This document shows positions 25,531 through 37,346 of a stretch of 64,000 bases of DNA, piece after piece. This DNA comes from Rachycentron canadum. Lineage: Eukaryota; Chordata; Actinopteri; Carangiformes; Rachycentridae. Numbering within the stretch: position 1 is the first letter of the stretch; each line of letters starts with the position of its first letter. Where the stretch lies: the NCBI GenBank assembly GCA_038496675.1, contig CM076653.1:17165984-17229983 (forward strand), written 5' to 3'. The notes under the pieces are model-generated. The model saw nothing but the letters and a program-made list of their open reading frames with translations. It was not told the origin of the DNA and ran no database searches. A program made the position numbers and the translations under genes.

Positions 25531-25858
25531 TAGTCTATGGTCTTAGGTAAAATTTGTGCACACACAAACAAGGTTTCATTTGTGTTTGGTGAATCCAGGC
25601 TTTTTTAATCCAGGTTTGTGGAAAGATTTCACTGAAACTTGCTGTGTGAAATTGTTGTGCTCAGTCTGTCAATCACTTTGGGGGTCAATAACAGGCTCTA
25701 AAACCTGTTCTGAATGTGGAGGGACATTTCTTCTTGATCGATTACATTTGATTCACATGTTGTGGTTCTGAATGTGAAGATGCAGAAAAAGGAGTAGGAG
25801 AAGAAATGGAAGACTCCACTTCAGGAAGAGTTTCATTCTACTTCTACAACCTCGACAA

Positions 25859-26974
25859 ATGGCGAGTTCTAGTGAAATGGCACAAAACGGGATGGCCACC
25901 AGACAGGTCACAGACAAGATCCAAGCCCAAGCGATGGTGTGCAAGGAGCTTCAAGGAGCTTCATAAATGAAATCTTCAACCTCAATGCCCTGGTCGTTAG
26001 GGAGAGGGCCAACTGTGCAAAAGAACTAAACTGGAGGCTCAAACTCGCCCAAGAACTGGATCAGACCAAACAACAGCTGGTCAAGCAGAAATCCCTTAAA
26101 GAAATGTATATCAACAGAGAGAAGGAGACCAAAAGAGAGCTTGAGAGGCTCCAAAAGTACTGTGTTCCAGAAACCCTGGGCACCACAAAGATCGCCACTC
26201 ACATGCAAAATGACATCAAGAGAAAGAAAAGACTATGAGGAGCTGCAGGTGACCCATATCGTCAGCCAGAAAAAGTTCACGGCTGAGCTACAGATGGACA
26301 GAGAGAAGAAAAAAGTTCTCCAAGAAGAACTGAAGAGACATGATGTCCTCACAGTCAGACAACAGGCTGACAAACTGCAGCGTGAGCTCGAGGTGGAAAT
26401 CCGAGCTCATGCTGATAAGGTGAAGGAGAACCTGGTCTTGGAGCAAAAACTGAGGGCTGACCAGGACGCCCTCCGTCAAAAGATGGCAGAGATCAGACTC
26501 ATGCAGCAAAACACTGCTGAACAGGAGATGTTCCTGCAGAAAGGTAGAGGAGCTGAAAACTTAGCTCAACACTCAGCTCTCTCAACCTCCAGCTCTCAGA
26601 GCTCAAAGCTGAGACAGACAACAAGCAGCCTCCCCAAGAGGACATCACCTCACATGAGAGCGAGGACCAAGAACAGCCTGAGGATGAGCCTGCAGATGAC
26701 CACCAGAATGGACCAGACAAGCAGGAGGAGCCCCGGCCTAACGCTCTTTCTGGTCCCGAACCAGAACCCACAGAGATTGAGGTGTCTGAGAAGATCTGCC
26801 CAAAAAACCAAACTAAAGAAAAGGTCAATCTGGAAAACACTTTGTGGGGCTTCGGAAACCACAAAGTGGAAGAAGCCCAAGGAGCCTACATCCACCAGTG
26901 GCTTCTGAACTGACATCTCCGCCCTCACCCACTCAAGCCACAGGTTGAGGATATAAGGATAAGTCAATAATAAA
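25859..26974 (+). pseudogene. Intronless coiled-coil protein gene, frame-broken (probable retrocopy)
   Basis: Reading changes frame three times. Starting at the ATG at 25859 (MASSSEMAQNGMATRQ) the frame stops at 25964-25966. A second frame, about 25954-26238, gives a charged helix (RERANCAKELNWRLKLAQEL). A third, about 26219-26560, continues with EELQVTHIVSQKKFTAELQ and a long Glu/Lys/Gln coiled coil. A fourth, about 26563-26913, is acidic (EDQEQPEDEPADDHQNGPDK) and ends HQWLLN-stop. No GT-AG introns are needed or visible across the breaks. A 10-bp tandem duplication (AAGGAGCTTC, 25943-25962) sits at the first break. AATAAA lies at 26969-26974. The product family is not recognised; it is probably 300-350 residues and mostly coiled coil. 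Absence of introns plus several frameshifts suggests a processed pseudogene. Assembly indels in a live intronless gene remain possible. No poly(A) tail is seen. Confidence 0.6.
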
Positions 26975-27830
26975 CATTTTAAAAGGAATTTTAAAGTCTT
27001 AATGATATGTTTTTGTATTTAATAGCTTGTAGTTTTACAGTGAAGCTTTTAAAAAACTTGTCAAATGTAGAACCTGCTCACTCTTCAAGAATAAGGCTCA
27101 GATATGGAAACGTTGTTCTGAACGCACAGAGCTGAATCCCACTGCAAAAAACTGAAGCGAGTTGGACATGAATTGGCAAAATGTAGGTGTCTACTACTAT
27201 TTGATGACATAAATGACTCTGACTGACACACTTTAAAATTCAAAGGTTCACATCATCCCTCCTAATGACAGCTAATAAAAAAGAGATATCTTAAAATGGA
27301 AAAATTCATATCAACAAAAATACAAACAGATATGTGCTGCCCAAACACCAATAGGGACACAGTTACAGATGCCTCTGCAGTGTTGTTTCTTATCTGGCAC
27401 GTTTATTAAAGACCTTTATTGTGCTCAGATCAGTCAAACCACAGTGTGAGACTGTACTACAGTCAGGGTCTGAGCTGTCACTGCTCAGACACATGGACCA
27501 TTTCTCAGGTCAGAAACAAGTTTTTAAAATGCAAAAAATATTTGCACTTGATATTCTGTTGTAAATTCACTGTTCATTAAACCAGATTGTAAATCCCTTT
27601 GGATTAATCCCTCCATTGCTCATCAAAATGAAAACAAAATAGGCTTGAAATATCCCACTGACCGTGTAATGAATCTAGAATATATGAATATATTTCACAA
27701 TTTTATTTCAATCATAAAAACGTGATCTTTTCCACAATATTAAACTAACTTTCTAGTTGCTCCAGTATAATAGGCTACGTGCAGGACTGTGAACTCGGGT
27801 GTTTTTTTTAACAGACGTCTGAAGCCCCCT
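26975..27830. other. Intergenic, nothing recognised
   Basis: AT-rich DNA between the coiled-coil pseudogene and the znf706 promoter. No exon, repeat family or regulatory motif could be supported. Confidence 0.5.
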
Positions 27831-28012
27831 CACCCTCCGACACAGCAGGCGGCGGTGTCGAAGGCCGGTTTGTGACCCGCCAATAAACACAACGAAGAAG
27901 AAGAGCGCAATGAGGACAAACCACTGGAGGCGGGAGCTGCAGAGGACTTAACAGAGTGCTTCTTCAATTTTATTTTCGTGGCTGTCTCCAGGGTTACGTT
28001 TGTTTTTCTGTG
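27831..28012 (+). promoter_or_regulatory. znf706: znf706 promoter and probable non-coding first exon
   Basis: A CpG-enriched patch (cggcggtgtcg, gacccgccaataaac, ggaggcgggagc) lies ahead of znf706. It holds a CCAAT box at about 27880 and is followed by a good splice donor at 28013 (GTG|GTAAGATA). The coding exon 0.6 kb downstream begins after CTTCAG at 28636. The arrangement fits a TATA-less housekeeping promoter with a 5'UTR exon ending at 28012. The start site is not resolved. Confidence 0.5.
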
Positions 28013-28650
28013 GTAAGATATTTACAAGTGTCTATTATGACTCTTAGCCATAACAAATTCCTATTTTCTGTCTGCACCCCTTCATACTATGCTACCTAGC
28101 TAACATAGCATCAATGATAACATCTGGCTAACATAACGCTTCATGAGCAGAAGACTAAATGCACGTTATATTTCTACTATAACGATAAACGTACCAAAGG
28201 ATGCGACTCTCGTGTTACTAACACGTCTTCCACCGTAGCCGTTTTCAACTAAACGAAACCCTCATTGACTAGCTAATGTTGGCTCACGCTGCTGTGGACC
28301 AGCAGTCAGATACTGTTCAGGATCGGTGTGAGACCAATGCATGGCGGCGACTGACCTCACATCGCCCACAGTGCTCATGGATGGATTTCAGCAAAGTTAC
28401 AAGCGACGATAGTAATGGTCATTCCTGTCAAGCCACAAATGTCATGTTATTTTGGGGAGCCTCCTCTCCTGCTGTAGCTACTTTGCCTTTTTCAAAAAGT
28501 GCGACTTTCAGTCTTTTGGTGCTTTCCATTTTTTCTGGAAGTCATTCCTTGCAAGTTAGGTTTTAGTCTCGCAGTTTATGGCTCATCGCCTTCTTCGTGG
28601 TGTTGTGCTTATCAAATTCCTGTATAATTTCTTCAGGTCTAGCATCAGAT

Positions 28651-30196
28651 ATGGCCCGTGGGCACCAGAAGTTCCAGTCCCAGCAGAAGAATGCCAAAAA
28701 GCAGGCAGAGATCAAGAAGAGCAAAGGCCATGACCAGAAGGCAGCAGCAAAGGCTGCTTTAGTATACACATGCACTGTGTGTCGGGTATGTGCTTAGGCG
28801 CAACACAGAACATAAAATTAGCATTTTGACTTTAACATGATATTAGGAGGGAACTCACCTGGTGGACAGCCAAAGAAGCCACATGCCTGAACAATATTAA
28901 ATTGTACTCAAAATTGAGAATGTAAAAAGGATGATTCAGGCAAATGCCTGTGCCAGATCATCATAACATTTTGCTTTTGCCCTGTAGCAGATAACTATGC
29001 TGCCTAGACCAACTACAGCCACTGAGTTATCAGTTTATTGGCTGTATTTTTTTTCTTTTCCACATAGTCTAAATTCTCTAAATTAGAGGTTGGTTTTGTA
29101 TTAACTGCATCAGAATTGCTATGTGTGTTATTGCTATATTTTTTTTGTGTTGTACGTGTGTTCCTAAAATGCTGATGTATTCTTAACAACTATAGGTCAT
29201 AGTACTCTTGTATCTCCTCTTTCTCATAGTGATATGATTAAAAGTTAAGTTTTTAAAATTCATTGAAATCTCAAAATTGTGTCCGACATTGTGCGTCATG
29301 GACAGGTGAACCATTGCTGACCAGTCCCTGTCTGTGCCATCTTTGGTGATCTGTAACCAAATCTTGAAGCCTGTATATGCTTTTCTAGATACAGTTGAGA
29401 AAAAGCCCTTCACAAAGCTGGTTGAGAATCCTTTGCCCAAGTCTTTTCTTTCTGAGACTGTTTGAAGGTCATGCCCTCTTCATTGTAGAGGGACAATGCA
29501 GGCATGCGAATTAGAAGAACTACAAGTGCTTCATGAATGATTCTCTCAACATTCCTTATATTCCAACCTCCCCACTGTCAGTAGTGGAAGTTATATATGC
29601 TAAATTGCGCTGATTGTCTCAATTATCTCTTTCGGTTATGGTGGCGCTCTAAACTATTGTTGGGTGGATATGCAAATTCACATATTACTTTCGCTCTGCA
29701 TCTCTAACTAGGAATGGTGGCTGCCTGTATGCTACCTGTAAATGTAATATTTTATTTCCCCAAGCCTCTTAAATAAGCTCTTGTTCCATTCTTAGTGGCC
29801 TCCAACAAAGGTCACTGTTCTGACAGGTTATAAACAAGCTGCCTTATTTAGCATCATGGACAGAGTGTCTTTTGACCCATGGATTGATCTTGTTGTGAAA
29901 AGGCCAGATATCTGCCTTTATGGTGCTGTTGTACCTGGGCATACTGATTTTCTGAGAGTGTTACAAGGAGTAGCCTTGACATGGGCCAGATACCTAGTAT
30001 GTTTATTACCAACGTGTGTGTGTGTGTTTTTTTTTTAAACTGTTTATCATGGATATTTTCTAATTTTTCACAGTTTTTTTTCTTTCCCACATTTTCTCAG
30101 ACACAAATGCCTGACCCGAAGACCTTTAAGCAGCACTTTGAAAGCAAACATCCGAAGTCCCCAATGCCCCCGGAGCTGGCCGATGTGGAGGTGTAA
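28651..30196 (+). CDS. znf706: Zinc finger protein 706
   Basis: Small zinc-finger protein with an N-terminal 4F5/SERF-like basic segment. Coding exons are 28651-28785 (donor CGG|GTATGTG) and 30101-30196 (after TTTTCTCAG), totalling 231 nt, 76 aa plus stop. The protein begins MARGHQKFQSQQKNAKKQ and has a Lys/Gln/Ala-rich helix (KSKGHDQKAAAKAALVYTC). A single C2H2 finger is split by the intron: CTVC at residues 41-44 and, in exon 2, KTFKQHFESKH with the two His. It ends ELADVEV. The length equals human ZNF706 (76 aa, as recalled) with few changes. The ATG is the first in the exon and gives the family start MARG. Mammalian ZNF706 has been linked to stem-cell exit from self-renewal; function here is inferred. 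Confidence 0.95.
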
Positions 30197-31600
30197 CAGG
30201 TTCACCTTTATTTGAGTAAGACAACAGGGACTGATTCAGGACAGGCTTTTAAATTTAAATTTTATTATTTTAATTACTCCTTTTTTTTGCCAGCATTTGA
30301 TCCAGGATAACTACTGCAGGTAGACAGCAGCCAGTACCCTCTTGGTTTTTGCCAAAAAATGTGTATCCTCATCTTTTACTGTATGCAGTATTTGTATCTG
30401 ATGATTTGATGTTATGTTTATAATACCAGATTGTCCATGGGCTCTACCTATCATTACACCAACTCAGGGCTCCCACTGTTCCAGGATGAGCTTTGAGTTC
30501 AGAAGGAAATATAAATTGGTGTTAGCTTAGCTTGTGAGCTAGATGATAGTTGGAAGTCATCTGCAATCAAATCCAATATACTGTGAAACCCATGCAGGAT
30601 TTTTGCTTGAAACTAATTGGTGATGCACCAGTGTTGGTCATAATTTATAGTTTATTTAGAAAGTTTTTGGACTTCATAATGTGTTTGGGAAGACACTCAA
30701 TTAAAACCACTAATAATTTGTTCCTAGAGTAGATATATATTTACTTTCAATATGCACTGATTTTGTTTGCCTCTACCTAGATAATTTCAAAAATTTTAAG
30801 ACAAATCTAGTTTTTGTTGATATGAAGAATACTATAAACACATTGTGCAACACGGGTACTGAAATTGCGCATTGTGTTTCCCCTTAGATTTTCATTATAT
30901 GTATGTAGCTTATTCATTATGTATCTTTATCATATGCAACAGAGTTGTAGAAGTTGACCATCGAGGTCAATCCTTCAATGACACCATTTCTTCAGTTCCT
31001 CTTTTTACAGAGCAGTGTGATGACTGCGGAGCAAACATTTAGAGTTCTTTGATCCTGGTAGTAGTGGTCTGATGAGTGAATTAAGTTGAAGATAAAAGTT
31101 TGCACTGGGTGTTGTAAATGATAACAGTAATGAGCTATTCCTATACCCCCAGTTTGTCATTGTAATAATGTGGCACAGTTATGTGCAGCACTGTAGTATG
31201 TGATTATGATTTTGTTCATCACTGTTGTATTTTGCAGTATAACTTGTTTTACAGTCAGTAGATTAAGTGAAAGTTATCCCAAGTGTGGTCTGTAGTGTTA
31301 TCTTGTCATTATGGTGCAAAAATATTTTGACTCATGCATTAAAAGTCTGAATGACACTGTACTAAGTTAGCTAGAGTTCTTATTTTTATATTGGTTTCTT
31401 TTCATAGCATGCTAACAGAGATTTAATTTATAGAGAGGAACTATTTTCAATACATTTGGACCTACTGGTCATTAACCACTGACATTGTATCACTGTGCTA
31501 AGTCTGGACAGACCAGCCATGTTTTTACTTTTGTAATAATCATATCTTTGTCCACACAATGTAATGTATAGCCTTTTAATAAAGGTGTTACTTTTAAATT
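30197..31600 (+). other. znf706: Probable znf706 3'UTR with poly(A) signal
   Basis: About 1.4 kb of non-coding A/T-rich sequence runs to AATAAA at 31578-31583, followed by a GT-rich stretch (atggtgtgtgtgtgtc, 31611-31626) that would suit a cleavage downstream element. The combination makes this a good candidate end of the transcript. Confidence 0.6.
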
Positions 31601-32469
31601 TACCATTGCTATGGTGTGTGTGTGTCATTTTATTAAATTATATTTTTGAATAGTATTAAAACGTATAGAACTTTTACTATGTTTTGTTTTGACCTACTGC
31701 ACTAGCCTGTACAGTGGGTGGGAGGTCAATAAGGCAGGAGATTCCTAGCACTGTAATGCCAGATATGACCTGTTCCCCCTGTGGTTAACTATAAACAGTG
31801 TATTTCTAAATACACATGTATTTATTGTTAAAATCTTTGTCAAATTACAATGAGCACTCATTCACTATTAATGAGCCTTGCATTAAGGTGAAAATTAATC
31901 ATAATAGTCAATAAAACTGCTCTCCCAGATGTGCCAGTTAATTCTACCCCATCAATTTAATCTCAACCTGAATTTCATTATCTTGTCAGTTCATAGCTTG
32001 GTGATAAGACAGCTGCTCATCCACTCAGTTGATATTAAAACTAATTATACATTTAATAGCTAGATAATGTAGCATGAAGGCAATAATGAATCACAGCTTC
32101 AGTGAAAATGTTGCAAGAACTCACAAACACTAATAATGGGTCTTTATTAGTCATGTAATGATCGATTGCCACGTCCTGCTGGTTGATGCAGAAAGTCTGT
32201 TGCAAGAGACATCAAATTCTATGAAATGTAATTAAGAAGGATAATATCTATGAAATAACTACTGAATCCAAATCACTCCTTAGAGGATTCATATTTTTTC
32301 AAACCCTTAAATAATGCTCATTTATGTTTGCCACTCTCTTCCATTCCCAAAGTTGTACTAGAGGATGGACTAAACCTCATGAAATGGGTGTTTTGGGTTC
32401 AATACAGTGAAAATACTCATTATAGTATGCTAAACTACAACTGACAGTACTGCCTATGTGAGACCAATA

Positions 32470-32530
32470 TACTGTATATAGACATATATATACATATATA
32501 TATATATATACACATATAGATAGATATATA
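32470..32530. repeat. (TA)n-rich microsatellite
   Basis: Imperfect alternation of TA and CATA/GATA units. It explains the Tyr/Ile-rich open frames on the minus strand. Confidence 0.8.
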
Positions 32531-32644
32531 CTTGGACACAGTGCCTCTACTATTAATAACATAAACATGGCCACACATCAACACACAGGACATGTTATTA
32601 CATACACAGATTGTAGACAACCAATGTTGTGATTCAGTATATTT

Positions 32645-32940
32645 CATGCTGACTGGGTTTGACTTCCAAACCCAGCTGACATAAGGTGAGGGTGGGGTTC
32701 ACCCTGGACCAGTCTCCAGTCCATCACAGGCCGGACACATAGAGACAAACAAACATTCATGCTTACACTCACATCTACAGGCATTTTAGAGTCAGCAGTT
32801 AACCTGAACATGCATATCTTTGGACTGTGGGGGGAAGCTGGAGAACCTGGAGAGAACCCACGCAAGCACAGGCAGAACATACAGACTCCACACAGACCCT
32901 GGGTCTGTTGACCAACACACCACTGTGCTGCCCTGGGTTT
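32645..32940. repeat. Dispersed repeat of a type common in fish
   Basis: Phrases such as ccagtccatcacaggcc, acacatagagacaaacaaac, attttagagtcagcagttaa, ctttggactgtgggggg, agagaacccacgcaagcaca and actccacacagaccctg, in this order, are those of a very abundant fish repeat as I recall it. There is no intact open frame. The class (LINE 3' end or SINE-like) is not settled, and neither are the exact ends. Confidence 0.6.
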
Positions 32941-33389
32941 GAATTTACTCACCTAAATGGCCATTGTTTTTTTTTTTTCATAGTTTATGTGGTTCAATTA
33001 ATTAATTGATAATTGCAATGTGTTATTTGTTACATTAAAAACTAAGGCTTAGTAAGGCTCTTGTATGTGTAAAATACTGCAGTCGTCTACAATGTCCAAA
33101 GTTCAAAAACTGGAAAACTACAGACCCAGTTTGGAAAAGACAAGTGATTGAGTTCCTCAAACTTACAAAGAGTAACAGATGTAACAGCTAAGAGCAGTAA
33201 GTGACACACTGGCTAAGGCTCCTTTTGATGGTTCTTAAATGAGGGTCAAAAGGACCCCCTAAGTGATAAGACAAGTAAGGTGGCTCAGATACCTTCACGT
33301 CCAGCTGTATCCGATGGACGGAAGTGAAGGAAGTTATCCATATATGGTCAGGGTTTGTGGTTTGGCCTCTCCTTCGCCGCTGGCAATGA

Positions 33390-33475
33390 CTGCCGCAAAT
33401 GGCAGTGGGCGTGGTTTGAGTGGGCGTGGCGTCTGGCTTGGCTCTCTCCTCCACTCCGGCGCAGGTATAGTTCAT
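33390..33475. promoter_or_regulatory. GC-box/KLF-motif-rich patch, possible enhancer or promoter
   Basis: Two GGGCGTGG motifs lie about 17 bp apart (33407-33414 and 33423-33430), with further CpG (ccttcgccgctgg, actccggcgcagg) in otherwise AT-rich DNA. A donor-like GCAG|GTATAG follows. GATA-type words (gtgataag about 33263, ttatcc about 33334) are nearby. This is compatible with a regulatory element or the promoter of an unannotated transcript. There is no direct proof. Confidence 0.3.
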
Positions 33476-35018
33476 ATGCAAAGTGGACGAATGACGACGG
33501 CTTGTGCGACCAAGGTTTGCATACATGCAGCAATGTCTGCCATTGTTCTATACAGCAGATTCTGCTTTTCTATGTAAAAACACAGATGTTCAAAAACATT
33601 TGTTTTTTTTTCAGTATTTAGTTTGTGTAAAACCACTGTCATTTCCACCACAGCGATTTTGCACTGTGATGGGTGACAGTGAGACGACCCTACAAGTTGT
33701 TCATGATAGGAGGACAAATACTTAAAAAGCCCTAACAAGCTGGATAAAGAGAGATTTAACATATATAGTTTGCCCACTTATTTGTTATAGCTACACCCAG
33801 ATGTAGATGGAAATCCTAGATACACAAAGCTCAACTACTACAACAAACAACAAATGCACAGATTAAAACATCAATCTGGTACTATAACAGTCATAAGGCA
33901 TAGTATTCATAATTCCTGTTGCACTATCCTTTATCCCTTATCAAGTTTGTGAAGTACTTTGAGATTTAAATAAATGAAATGAGTTTCAAAGTAGAGCAAT
34001 GTAAAAAAAACAAACAAATACAGATTACAATGTGTCTTTCTTTAATGGTTAATGTGCCTGAGGACACCTCAAAAAGGAAATTATGCATCTCACAGGGTTT
34101 ATCTCTAGAATTTCATTATTGTAGGCTATTTATGCTATTATGCACAAATAATCATTGAAATTTAAGCAACAATATATTTAACAGTGGGAAATATATATTG
34201 AAATTTTCAATCCTAATGTGAGTCAAACAGCAAACATCAAGAGGTTTCACTGTTATTAACTACACAGAAATAGGGTATCTCTTGTAGACCTATGTACAAC
34301 AACTGTGCATTTTGCTGATAACTCATGATAAACTAATAAGAATGTTGCTGGGAAACACTGAAAATTTGGTTGTAATTTGGACATGTGTACATGTGTGTTC
34401 AAGTTCTCAAAATGTGGACAAACCAGTTCCACTACTTTCTTTTTTCTTTAGGTTCTTGAAATCCTTTTGGTTTCATACTACAACCCCCCTGGACCACACC
34501 TTAACAAGTGAAAAGAGGCTTTCATTTTTTTACTGGCACTTCTGCATTTCTACAGCCAGTACTCTCTCATCTGCCCTTAAATAGGTTACAAGCTTGAAAT
34601 CTTGGCCCCTAGGGAAAACGTGACAAGGCAAAAATAGCCTCACTCTCTCCCCCTGGAAACCGACCAGAATGCAGAAATAGTCATTTCTATTAGGCAAGAT
34701 AAACTGTAGCTCTGTGTCCTGTGCTCTAGTTTGCCCTCAGCATCAGATTAAGTTGGAGAGACAGGCAGTTGCAACACTTTTTGCATTTCTCTCAGTTACT
34801 CAAAGACCAAGATCAACATTTTCCATGCCATTTAGATGATTAAAAGTGGTATATCATTCAAAATATGTATTTGAATGGAATAATTCAGATGTTGCAACTG
34901 ACTCCAAGCTAATTGACGGTACAACACACTGGAGCGCTCAGTGTGGACGCTCACACCGTTATCACGATAGTAATCTTCCTCGGTGAGGACGGCCATTATA
35001 ACGTTGTCTTTTCCAAAC

Positions 35019-35072
35019 ACTACAACTCCCATTATGGCTTTCGTTCGGTTGCCTAGGTAACGTTTGACGTCA
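35019..35072 (+). promoter_or_regulatory. ywhaz: Composite promoter: ZNF143-like site, RFX X-box, CRE
   Basis: Three recognisable vertebrate promoter motifs sit within 54 bp. ACTACAACTCCCA (35019-35031) is of the ZNF143/THAP11 type. GTTGCCTAGGTAAC (35048-35061) matches the RFX X-box consensus in both half sites. TGACGTCA (35065-35072) is a full CRE for CREB/ATF. A CCAAT box in reverse (GATTGG, about 35116) follows. The probable first exon ends at 35212. Orientation and target are inferred from the 14-3-3 coding exon 2.1 kb downstream. Confidence 0.6.
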
Positions 35073-35099
35073 CCCCTAACCCCTGTTCCCTCCGGGCCG

Positions 35100-35212
35100 T
35101 GCCTTGGACTGGTGTGATTGGAGGGAAACCCCGTGGACTGCATTCACACAGACGCGCTGAGAATCAGCTGTAGCTTGGTACGCCGACATCACTGCTATCT
35201 GCCAGTACTCAG
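35100..35212 (+). other. ywhaz: Probable non-coding first exon of the ywhaz-type gene
   Basis: CpG-containing sequence ends in a good splice donor, ACTCAG|GTATGATA at 35213. 14-3-3 zeta genes usually start with non-coding exons, and the coding exon here begins after a splice acceptor at 37337. The start site is not defined and alternative first exons are possible in the CpG-rich region up to about 36250. Confidence 0.45.
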
Positions 35213-37346
35213 GTATGATAGACTTACACATTTAAAATGTATAATTTCACGTTTGCAATACTCATTGTTAGGTCTTCTAACTAACAGTAGAATGGAGCGA
35301 CAATGGAAGTGCATTTTCTCCAAATGACTGGACTATGTGAAGCGGCGACAAATATCAGACCAACGAACAATGACTAGCTTAGCTTCAGTTTGGGATGTGT
35401 CTAATGTCTGGTTTCAAAATGGGACACAAGACGAGGAAGGCGTGTCAGGTCGAAGGTTGTTAGGCTAATATTCGGTAGCATTAGCTATTAGCGTTAAACC
35501 CGTTAATTCAAGTTATTTGTCAGGTTATTATAATTGAAGTGTGCGTGTCACTAAAGGAGCAGAGGTGATGGGGAAGGTATTGTCTTGGAGGAATGGTTGC
35601 TATGGCTTGCAGTTAGATATACGTTGTCCGAAATGTAACGTTGGTTATTTGGTCTAATTTTAGTGTATGTGACATTTTGAATTTGATGAGTTTTGTTTTT
35701 TATCGTTAGGTGTTAATTATTCTATCAGCAAACTTATAAGAGGAAGCAGGTCTTACAGCGTAAGCTACCACCCGGGCTGCTCAACTAGGATGCACACCTT
35801 TTAACGGCTTGGCGTCGCGTTAACCAAATAAGTCTATAATCGTTTGGTTCGAAGGAGACACAAATGTCTAAAGGCGTGTGAGTGCACACTGCAAGCGTGT
35901 CAAAGTAGCTGTGAAAATGGGGATAACGCCTAGCCAATCTATAGACTTGTCTGGGTTGGAACGCTTCCGTTTCAGGAAATAGTCTGCGCCATACTGGAAA
36001 TGGGTCACGAGGGCCTAACGAAAAGCCGCCATCGGTTGATTTTCATACACTAAATTGTGTTTCTCGCCACAGCTATGTCTGCGAATGTTATAGAAACGTT
36101 TCCAGTCCTTTTGTCGGATAAATGTACCGAGATTAATCACTACGAACTAAGAGTAAAGGCGCTTTTATTTCGCACTTTTCCGCTTGTTGGGCGAGTCACA
36201 GGTAGAAGGATGGGTGTGGTGCGTTTACGGGAGAGAGGGGAGAACGCGTTTGCCCTAGAGGCAAGATCAGTTGATTTTTGTACAATGACTGTAGCATACA
36301 TGATTTCGACGAATACGATACGTGCGCTTGACTAAAGTTGTAACACTTACCAAGTTTTTTTGTTGCATAGTTATTTACTGATGCACCCGTGGGTTATGTT
36401 GCATCATGTCCAATGCGTCTCGGTGTTGTAAATGTGACAATTCATATAGATTAACAAATCGTTTTCCGATTTTATTAAACACGGAAATTGTGGATTTGCA
36501 TTAGTTTTTTGGAGTGGAGAGGCTATGGTGCAACAATTTAAAAAAAAAAAACAAAAAAAATTAGTATTTTGTATTCTTCAAGGTACTATGTTACTTTTCA
36601 ACGAAATATCGGCAAATGGTGCTTGATTTTATCTGCTCACCTAATTTGATTTATGGGGTTATTTGTATATTTGCTTTCTTTTATCTATTTCAGGTCACAT
36701 TTAGAACATGTTACACTGCATATACTGCATGGAAAAATGTGATTGATTGTGTGGACACCCTTTGGCTATTTTTGATTGGCCAAACGGATGTAGGATATTG
36801 ATGTAATGATAATTCCTGTGTGTTGGTGTAAGGGTTATAGTAAAATACTAGCATACATAGACCAGAAATTTTGATAATGGAAAAATGTGTCAAGGTTCCA
36901 AATGAATTAATTGCAGGTATTACCCACTGTTCAGTTTCTCTTGTCAGCTCTCATAGTGTTGAACAGCCATGGTGTGCACCAGTGTTTCCTTGTACAAGTA
37001 CAAGAGAGCAGCCAGCCTCAAAAACAGTAGTTACATCATGTGCTACAACTTCAGTTAAATCAATTTAGTTAGTGTGATGTGGTAGCTTCTCTGGTAGAGT
37101 CTCACATCTGTTTGTGTACTCAGTTTAGCACCACCAAAGATTATTTCTTGTCTTGATTTAGACATTTTTTTTTTGTTGTTGTTTTTGCCTAATTACATAG
37201 TCTTAGATTTCTACATTTGTATTATGCATTTAATAACGGGTACATCAGTAAATAAATACTGTTGAAATAAAAAAAGTCCCCATGCGGCTCATTTAATTTA
37301 ATTGAAAGTCTTCTCCTTTCTGGTTTTCTTCCTCCAGTCAGCAGTC

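Larger units (their letters stand above)
31601..35018. other. Intergenic between znf706 and the ywhaz-type gene
   Basis: No gene was seen. The stretch contains an AT microsatellite (about 32470-32530), an interspersed repeat (32645-32940) and a small GC-box-rich patch near 33390-33470. The open frames that overlap on both strands at 33188-33577 owe their length to that GC-rich patch and resemble no protein I know. Confidence 0.5.

Noticed and set aside
26288..26967. Minus-strand open frames of 73-121 codons
   Set aside because: They are antisense shadows of the coiled-coil pseudogene, Leu/Ser-rich as expected from the complement of Glu/Lys codons.
33188..33577. Overlapping open frames on both strands, up to 112 codons
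   Set aside because: The region is locally GC-rich, which lowers stop frequency. There is no family resemblance or splice support. I kept only the motif cluster as a finding.
36057..36335. 92-codon open frame after a CACAG acceptor-like site (MSANVIETF...)
   Set aside because: It lies in the CpG-rich 5' region of the ywhaz-type gene. The sequence is unlike any protein I know and it has no in-frame connection to the 14-3-3 exons. It could be part of an alternative 5'UTR, but this is unsupported.
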